Source: Adineta vaga (Eukaryota; Rotifera). From it: DNA of 64,000 bases. The position numbers were made by a program, and so were the translations under genes. Shown piece by piece: positions 56,319-64,000 of the stretch (position 1 is its first letter; every line of letters starts with the position of its first letter). Where the stretch lies: contig CP075495.1 of NCBI GenBank assembly GCA_021613535.1, positions 14,074,001 through 14,138,000 on the forward strand, in the 5' to 3' direction. The notes under the pieces were generated by a model that searched no databases, was not told where the DNA came from, and worked only from the letters and a program-made list of their open reading frames with translations.

Positions 56319-57853
56319 ATGACCAACAGTGACGAAATGACTGTAACAACAAAATCAACAACAATTATCAATACCAGTTCTGGATCAACTCTTTCAAATA
56401 CCAAAGCACTTCTTGATGATCCAAACTGGAAAGAAAAATTGAAATTACCACCTAAAGATAACCGACCAAGAACATCCGATGTTACCAATACGAAAGGACA
56501 CAGTTTCGAAGATTATTGTCTTAAACGAGAATTACTTATGGGTAAATGCAAAAAAAAACCGATTTTGGCCTCATATGGAAATAATTCTTTCTTTTTCTTT
56601 AGGTATCTATGAAAAAGGCTGGGAAAAACCATCACCCGTTCAAGAACAATCTATTCCAATTGCTTTAACCGGTCGTGACGTACTTGCGCGCGCAAAAAAT
56701 GGTACAGGTAAAACAGGTGCTTATACCATTCCAATCATCGAACGAATTGATCCAACCAAAAATGCTGTTCAAGCAATTATCTTGGTTCCAACACGTGAAT
56801 TAGCTTTACAAACAAGTGCCATATGTATGGAATTATCGAAACATATTCAACTTCGAGTAATGGTAACAACAGGTGGTACATCATTACGTGAAGATATTAC
56901 CCGTTTACAAGAAGTTGTTCATATTATCATTGCAACACCTGGTCGTTTATTAGATTTAGTTAATAAAAATTTAGCTAAAATTGATGCATGCCGTGTGATT
57001 GTTTTGGATGAAGCTGATAAATTACTTTCACAAGATTACAATCATCTTTTGGATGAATTATTATATGCTATGCCAAATGATCGACAAGTGATGCTTTTTT
57101 CAGCAACATTTCCCGTCACAGTCGATGACTTTACCAAAAAACATATGAAACAATCATATGAAATTAACTTAATGGACGAATTAACACTCAAAGGTATTAC
57201 ACAATACTATGCTTTCGTTCAAGAACGACAAAAAATTCATTGTTTAAATACACTTTTTTCCAAGGTAAATTTATTTCAAATGATTCTACATTTTAATTCT
57301 ATGCATCTTTTTTTCTAGTTACAAATCAACCAATCAATTATTTTCTGTAATTCAACACAACGTGTTGAACTTTTAGCAAAAAAAATAACTGAATTAGGTT
57401 ACAATTGTTATTATATTCATTCAAAAATGCGTCAAGAACATCGTAATCGTGTCTTTCATGATTTTCGTACTGGTCTTTGTCGTAATCTTGTTTGTTCGGA
57501 TTTATTTACACGTGGTATTGATATTCAAGCTGTGAATGTTGTGATTAACTTCGATTTTCCTCGTTTCAGTGAAACATATCTGTAAGATATGAAAACAATT
57601 TAATTCCATTTAAAAATAATGGCGTGTTTTTTTTTCTTCTAGTCACCGTATTGGTCGTTCAGGTCGTTTTGGTCATTTAGGTCTTGCAATAAGTTTAATT
57701 ACTCACGATGATCGATTTGCTGTACACAAAATTGAACAAGAATTAGGTACAGAAATTCAACCAATTCCTCGCCATATTGAAGAAGATTTATATGTGGCTA
57801 AAGCACTTGCTCTTGAACATTCAACTGATGAACAACAACCCACAGATAAATGA
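56319..57853 (+). CDS. DDX6: DDX6/Me31B/Dhh1 DEAD-box RNA helicase, tandem copy 1
   Basis: Cytoplasmic RNA helicase of P-bodies that represses translation and promotes decapping. Exons 56319-56541, 56603-57264, 57319-57581, 57643-57853. All helicase motifs are present: [14 protein letters not shown] (Q motif), [10 protein letters not shown] (I), PTRELALQT (Ia), GG (Ib), [12 protein letters not shown] (II), FSATFP (III), [13 protein letters not shown] (IV), [11 protein letters not shown] (V) and [10 protein letters not shown] (VI). Pre-core [40 protein letters not shown] is the DDX6 signature. About 455 residues. The N-terminus ([11 protein letters not shown]) and C-terminus ([12 protein letters not shown]) differ from copy 2, which starts 498 nt downstream on the same strand. 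Confidence 0.96.
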
Positions 57854-58351
57854 ACAGTCAGATCTTTTTTCTTCTTACTTCTTCTTCTGTGTGTGTGTAT
57901 GTTTTACTAGTCAAACAAAACAAAAACCTATCAAATTAAGATCAGATATGATTTTCTACATAATTTTATCATTCGTTTCTTCTTTTTTTTCTTGCATATC
58001 ATTGTGATTACAAACGCTTTTATTTTATTGTATTGTTCGATGATGGATTAAAAAAAATTAAAACAACAACAACGATAAGACAAACCGTTTAGATTCTCTA
58101 AATGTTTTATTGCTATTTTTGCTTCTTTTCCTTCTTTTGTCTTTTTATAAAAAAAAACATACAAACCAACATGAAATGATTTTATTCTTTAGATATAAAA
58201 AGAAAACAAAAGAATTTCGATTTGACATTCGATATTTAATCTATCTATTTCAAACTTATTGCATTTTTTCATTGAATATTTTGAGAAAATATATTCGTTT
58301 GAAGTGTACATATAGTATTTTTTATTCTTCTCCGTTTCCTCCAATTCAATT
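57854..58351. other. Spacer between the DDX6 copies
   Basis: 498 bases with 3' UTR of copy 1 and promoter/5' UTR of copy 2; (GT)n at 57890-57899. A ttctttag acceptor-like site at 58185-58193 could end a 5' untranslated intron. No coding exon. Confidence 0.5.
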
Positions 58352-59930
58352 ATGATTGGTGCCCCATCAGCAGGAGGCAAAGCCTCATCTTCTTTACCAT
58401 TTTCTGCTAACAATTTCCCCGGAAATCCAACAACAAAAAGTGACGGTAATGAAAACAATAAAATGAATAATGGCAATGCATCATCATCAACAATTAGTAA
58501 AGATGATCCCGATTGGAAATCAAAATTAAATATACCCGAAAAAGATCGTCGAGCAAGAACATCCGATGTTACTAATACAAGTGGCCATGATTTTGAAGAT
58601 TATTGTCTTAAACGAGAATTACTTATGGGTATGATTTTTGAACTAGACTTGTTTTATGTATCTTCGATTCGATTCTTTTAGGTATCTATGAAAAAGGCTG
58701 GGAAAAACCATCACCTATTCAAGAACATTCAATTCCAATTGCTTTAACCGGTCGTGATGTACTTGCGCGTGCAAAAAATGGTACAGGTAAAACAGGTGCT
58801 TATACCATTCCAATCGTCGAACGAATTGATCCAACCAAAAATGCCATTCAAGCAATTGTCCTAGTCCCAACACGTGAATTAGCCTTACAAACAAGTGCGA
58901 TATGTATGGAATTATCGAAACATATTCATCTTCGTGTGATGGTGACCACAGGTGGTACATCATTGCGTGAAGATATTTCGCGTTTACAAGAAGTTGTTCA
59001 TATTGTCATTGCAACACCTGGTCGTTTATTAGATTTAGTTAAGAAAGATTTAGCAAAACTTGATTCATGTCGTGTGATTGTTTTGGATGAAGCTGATAAA
59101 TTACTTTCACAAGATTTTAATCATTTATTAGATGATGTTATTATACATTTACCGCAAGATCGACAAATAATGTTGTACTCAGCAACATTTCCATTAACAG
59201 TCGATGATTTCATTAAAAAACATATGAGAAATCCTTATGAAATCAATCTAATGGAAGAACTTACTCTTAAAGGTATTACACAATATTATGCATTTGTGCA
59301 AGAACGTCAAAAGGTCCATTGTTTAAATACATTATTTTCTAAAGTAAAAGAACGTTGTCATGTTTTTAAAGAAAATTTATATCATCTCTATTGATTTCTA
59401 GTTACAAATTAATCAATCAATTATTTTCTGTAATTCGACACAACGTGTTGAGCTTTTAGCAAAAAAAATTACTGATCTTGGTTATTCATGTTATTATATT
59501 CATTCAAAAATGCGTCAAGATCACCGCAATCGTGTCTTTCATGATTTTCGTACAGGTCTTTGTCGTAATCTTGTTTGTTCGGATTTATTTACACGTGGTA
59601 TTGACATACAAGCTGTGAATGTTGTGATTAATTTTGATTTTCCAAAATTAAGTGAAACTTATTTGTAAGTATAAACAAAAACAAAACCATCTTTCATGAT
59701 TTTCCTATTTTTTACATAGACATCGTATTGGTCGTTCAGGTCGTTTTGGTCATTATGGTATAGCTATAAGTCTTATAACTTATGAGGATCGTTTTTCATT
59801 ACATAAAATTGAACAAGAATTAGGTACGGAAATTCAACCCATTCCGAAACAAATTGATCCCACGCTATATGTTGCTGAATTTCAAGCGACTGGAGATAAT
59901 TCTGGTGATAAGCAACAAGAAAATTCTTAA
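58352..59930 (+). CDS. DDX6: DDX6/Me31B/Dhh1 DEAD-box RNA helicase, tandem copy 2
   Basis: Second complete DDX6 gene, exons 58352-58628, 58682-59343, 59402-59664, 59720-59930, with introns in exactly the same positions as copy 1 (after LLMG, after LFSK, within ETYLHRIG). Every helicase motif is intact ([39 protein letters not shown]). Its N-terminal extension differs: [20 protein letters not shown] plus a Asn/Gly/Ser stretch, longer than in copy 1, and closer in style to the usual DDX6 N-terminus. Differences within the core cluster in the DEAD-SAT spacer ([20 protein letters not shown] against [20 protein letters not shown]). AATAAA at 59954-59959. Confidence 0.96.
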
Positions 59931-61097
59931 ATCATCAAAAACAAAAAAAGACAAATAAAATCACAACAAAGAACATAGTCGATGTTGTACAGTTTTTTTT
60001 CTCTCCTAAATTTGTTTTGTTTCTTCTTTTTCTTCTTCTTCTTCTTCTTCTTCCGGTTCATAAATTGCATCTGTCATTACCAGCAAAAGAAAACTCCCTA
60101 ATATAAAACTTTTTTTGGTTATCAACTTTTCCTGACTCTTTTCTTTTCTTTTCCTTAACTTCAAATCTTTTATTTCGATGTTTTGGTTCGTTTTCTCTTC
60201 TTCTTCTCCTCCTCCTCCGTTGTCTTGTATCTTGTTTATTTGTTCTATCTATACATTTTCTTTCTCTCCTACATTTTCTCACAGCTGTTATTCGACATTG
60301 GCGTAGATTTGTGAGATTATCATTTGGTTCAAACAATACTATTGTAATTGTTTTCTTTGTATCTCTCTCTCTCTCTCTCTTTCATCCTTCATTTTCTTTA
60401 TCTGCAGTACTTTTCATTGCGATCTCATCTCCATTTGCCAAAAGCAAAACTGATTTCTCTTCTTCCCTTCTGTTTTGTGTCATCGTCAATCATTCGGCGA
60501 CTTCTGTTTTTCGTGTTTTTTCTTTTGTTTCGTATTGTCCTTTCATGCAGTCTGTATTTGTATGTTCCAGTCTTGATTGTTTTCGTGTTCTATGTATGTT
60601 TTCTCTCTGCACGCAAGTGAACATGTGTGTGTATATTCTAATCGGATGAGACAAAAAACGACGTTTTTTTTGAATTCCCGTTATTTCATATGAAACTTGA
60701 AAACAAGAAGAATTTCTCCATTTTTTGTTTGTCACTGCGTGCATGTGTTTTTAAGTTCGAGTATCTCTAAGAGGCGCACACATATGTCTATGTATCAGAT
60801 GTATTTTCTCTTTCTCTCACTGTTTTTGATACTTCCATGTGAATGTTTATGAATCTTGTATGGTTTTTGATGTTTGCGATGAGAGAAGATTGTTTCACAA
60901 CAACATGAAAAAATACTTTTTTTTTAATAATTTGTATCAGTAACAGCAGAAAAACAATGAATTTAAACAACAACAAAAAAAAAGAAACATCAATAAATAT
61001 AAATAAACATCTATATTAAAGATGATAACATCATGAATAAATTGCCTTTTTCTTTCATTTTTGCTTGATGATCTTTTTATTCTTTACTTTTTAGAGT
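59931..61097. other. Intergenic DNA between DDX6 copy 2 and MRG15
   Basis: About 1.2 kb dominated by pyrimidine-rich runs (CTT at 60021-60053, CT at 60360-60385). The open frames here (for example 60311-60649 plus, 60058-60336 minus) are low-complexity Ser/Phe/Leu or Arg/Lys artefacts of these tracts. Ends in a ttttag acceptor-like site at 61089-61094. Confidence 0.5.
60021..60053 (+). repeat. (CTT)n microsatellite
   Basis: Trinucleotide ttc/ctt run, slightly interrupted, downstream of DDX6 copy 2. Confidence 0.85.
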
Positions 61098-62604
61098 ATG
61101 ACTGCCAAACCATTGTTCAATATTAGTATGTTATGCCGTATGATTATAGTTGAATAAGATTTCTATCGCATGTTTTCTAGACGAACCGGTATTTGCCTTG
61201 CATCAAGGAAAATCCTACAAGGCAAAAGTTAGTATTCATCTTGTTCCTTTCCGTAAGAATATTTTCAATCGATTTAGATTCTCGAATCGAAACTCGATGA
61301 AGAAACAAATGAATGGCAATATTTTATTCATTATGACGGATGGAATAAAAAGTATTTGTACTCTTTAAAATTATTTTCTTTAAAAAAATCGATGGTATTT
61401 CTTTTATCTAGATGGGATACATGGGCACAAGCTGATGTTTTACAAAAACGAACCGATAAAACTGAAGAATTATTCAATAAAATGAACGCATCAATGTAAG
61501 GAATAAATATACTTATTAATTGATTTATTATTTTATTGTTATCAAGAAAAAAGAATGATTCACGCAAATCCAGTGGAAATAAATCGAATAATAAACGTTC
61601 AACTATCATTCCAAATGATATTACATCTCAAATTCAAATGAGTACAGCTGATGATAGTCATGATTCAAATTCCACAAGTACAACTTCAAGTAAATAAAAT
61701 TAATTTATCTTGATTTGATTGAAAAGTTTATTTCTTTACAGAGGAAAATAATAAACGAACGAGAAAACGACAACGTACTGATTCAGTTGAAAAATTGAAA
61801 ACATTTGAAAATAAAGTTGTGATTGAAATCAATTTACCTGATGAAATCAAAAATTGTCTTTCACATGATTGGAATTTAATTAATAATGAACATAAAGTAA
61901 GAAAAAAAACTCTTCTTTTATCAATTGAAAACTGATCCATTTTTAAAAATTTCAGCTTTTAACCATACCTTGTCAACCTACAGTTGAAGAAATTACAAAC
62001 TTATATCGTCAATCGAAAACAAATAAACAAAAAGCATTTGAAACGTATATTATCTTCGAAAACAAAACTAAAATCATTCATCTATCCTTCATTTTAGTGA
62101 ACATACCAATCATTTTGCTGATAGTATTATTACTTATTTTGATACAGCTTTATCAACTATGTTATTATATGCAGTTGAAAGATCACAATATAAACAAGTA
62201 AACTCTTTTTTTCTTCGTTTTTCAATGAAATATAAATATTGACGTTAGTTACAAGAGAGTTACGGACTTGGTGATAAAATACAACCATCGACTATGTATG
62301 GTATTGTACATCTTTTACGTCTAATGAGTTAGTAGATACGAAGAAATATTTGAAATTGAAATTTAATGAATTGTTTTCTTAAAGGTCAATTAGGATCAAT
62401 CTTAGCTTATTCACCACTCGAACAAACTGAAGTCGATTTTTTACTTCTTCATATCGATGATTTTAATCGGTAAGATTATTTCATATCTAATCAATAGAAT
62501 TCTATTTGGAGTTATTATTTGTTTGTAGATTCTTGGAAAAAAATATCAAAACTTGGCTTAATGATGATCATTATACAAATAATTCAGTGAATAATACTGA
62601 ATAA
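61098..62604 (+). CDS. MORF4L1: MRG15/MORF4L1 chromatin protein (chromo-barrel plus MRG domain)
   Basis: Subunit of NuA4/TIP60 acetyltransferase and Sin3-type deacetylase complexes; reads H3K36 methylation. Starts MTAKPLFNI; after a 54-nt intron the chromo-barrel reads NEPVFALHQGKSYKAKILES, KLDEETNEWQYFIHYDGWNK, KWDTWAQADVLQ. A Ser/Lys-rich linker with a basic patch (NNKRTRKRQRTDS) follows, then the MRG domain: VVIEINLPDEIKNCLSHDWN, LLTIPCQPTVEEITNLY, YLLYAVERSQY-like TMLLYAVERSQYKQL, YGIVHLLRLMSQLGSIL. About eight exons, near 330 residues. The stop codon overlaps an AATAAA (62600-62605). ATG is 3 nt after an acceptor-like ttttag. Confidence 0.95.
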
Positions 62605-64000
62605 AAACAAAAGACAAAATATACATAATTCTATAAGAATATTGACTTGTAATCCGTTTTCTATCAACGATCCTTTGCGTCTTTTTTTGTCTGCATATCG
62701 TGTACAGTTTTGTTGATCCGATATATCGGAAAAAAACCCCATATAGATAAGTCTGAAGTTTATGTTTGTGAATGTCTATTGATGTGTATGTAAATGTACG
62801 TATGTGTGTGTGTGTATGTATAAAAGAAAAAGATTTCAATTGTGTAATGAAACACAATATATCATACATAAGATGTTTTCAGCTGTATCTTTCAATTTAA
62901 TTAACTAACTACAAAGATGAAAAATATTGATTGAAACTTGATAGTTAGTTACGAGAGGCATTTTTTAACCGCTTGTAAGATTGAGTAACTCTTGAATTTG
63001 TTTTTTATTACATTGGTTGATGAAAAAAAACAGAGAGAATACTCTATTTTCTCATGGAATGTCGTTTTAATTGAAAAATTACAGGATAAAAATAACCTCG
63101 TAGAACAATTATTTTTGTCATCATTATTGGCATTAGTTTAGATTTATCGTTGCGATAATTACAACCGTTTCTATCCGATAAATATTCTATCTGATAAGAA
63201 TGATATTATAAACGTCTGACATCGTATCGTATCGTATATTCGTATATCATTAAGAGTGCGACATTCATATCAAAATATAGTCGTAATTATAATTTGCATA
63301 CTGAAGTGTTTCGTCAAAGTTAAGAATGAATTCACAAACAATAGTTATATTTGACTACATCGTTTCATATCTATTTATTTTGAAATCAACAATATTTCTA
63401 ACCGATTTATTTCGATTGATTACATCATATAAATTGTCTATCGAGATGGTATAATCATTAACAATACGGATTCCTCAACTTTTCTATTTAAAATACGATT
63501 AATATGTATAACAGTCATGACGTCAGATTGATGGTGCCAATTAAATCATTCTAACATAACATATTCATGTATTTATAGAAAGTTCTATTTGTCAAATAAA
63601 TCCAGTACAACTAATAACAAACCAGAAAATTATTTATGATTGAATCATTGAGATTCTTCCTATACACATATCTTCATCTGATGCAAAGTGTCGACCGATC
63701 TTCATATGTAAAATATTGTAATGTAGAAAAACTGCGTGTAATTATATTCTCTCGTGCATTTTCATCACATAAAACTACACTTATTGTTTGAAGTAAACAA
63801 CGAGAAGACACATCACGTTCAATATATTTTGATTATATCAAACGTGTTTTAGCAGCAAATAGTGAACAGAGAATAATAACATGATGAAAAGAATTCAGTT
63901 GATCGGGTTTGTGCTCTTGAAAATATCAATGACGCCATTGACTATTGTTCATAAGGATATATTAGAATCTATTCATACAAATTGGTAACATGCAGCGATA
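62605..64000. other. Right-end intergenic DNA
   Basis: No gene can be supported. A GT run at 62803-62815 and a short (atcgt)n-like run at 63223-63240 are the only simple repeats. The sequence from about 63,640 to the edge has short open pieces that could belong to a gene continuing outside the window, but no domain is recognisable. Confidence 0.45.

Noticed and set aside
60058-60649. Several open frames in pyrimidine-rich DNA downstream of DDX6 copy 2
   Set aside because: Composition reflects CTT/CT tracts; no domain, no splice structure, frames occur on both strands.
63640-64000. Possible gene start at the right edge
   Set aside because: Short open pieces only, no recognisable domain or convincing splice pattern before the window ends.

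Overview
This is eukaryotic, animal nuclear DNA. It is AT-rich, most genes are split by many short introns (often 45-80 nt, GT...AG), and the gene set is metazoan: cereblon, a FET RNA-binding protein, an Id-type HLH protein, a caspase, a tetraspanin, a STEAP-like reductase and UNC80. The compact layout, the tandem paralogues with conversion-like mosaic identity, and the splice-acceptor-like sequences just upstream of most start codons fit a rotifer, most likely a bdelloid (Adineta/Rotaria type). That placement is inference; no marker gene proves it.

Layout. 1-6.5 kb is a minus-strand block: a left-truncated dynamin-type GTPase, a FET-family RRM/RGG protein, cereblon, and two small membrane proteins. 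One of these is clearly SMIM4/UQCC5. The other resembles BRAWNIN/UQCC6, and together they suggest a complex III assembly pair. 6.7-9.1 kb is a plus-strand coiled-coil orphan. 9.1-13.5 kb is gene-poor and holds a 686-bp near-perfect foldback element with 9-bp target duplications, a diverged direct repeat and an F-box-like remnant. 13.5-15 kb has a TPR-less SGT1 and a tRNA-Leu(TAA). 15-23 kb has two tandem, intronless membrane-protein genes of about 2.7 kb; the first carries a frameshift. 23-27 kb is long non-coding DNA in front of an Id-like HLH gene.

28-51 kb is a dense plus-strand run: a zinc-finger mono-ADP-ribosyltransferase, a tetraspanin (with an apparent one-base frameshift), a caspase with a C-terminal Death domain, the spliceosomal HAT-repeat protein crooked neck, and the 13.7-kb UNC80 gene of the NALCN channel complex. 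52-54 kb is a STEAP-like protein. 56-60 kb is a tandem pair of DDX6/Me31B helicases. 61-62.6 kb is an MRG15-type chromodomain/MRG protein. The right end (62.6-64 kb) shows no convincing gene.

The genes do not form one pathway. Two stretches have operon-like spacing: UQCC5 - UQCC6-like - cereblon (gaps of about 62 and 137 nt), and tetraspanin - caspase - crooked neck - UNC80 (gaps of about 161, 357 and 137 nt). In each of these gaps a pyrimidine-rich AG lies 4-36 nt upstream of the next ATG. This is what spliced-leader trans-splicing would look like, but no SL RNA gene was found in the window.
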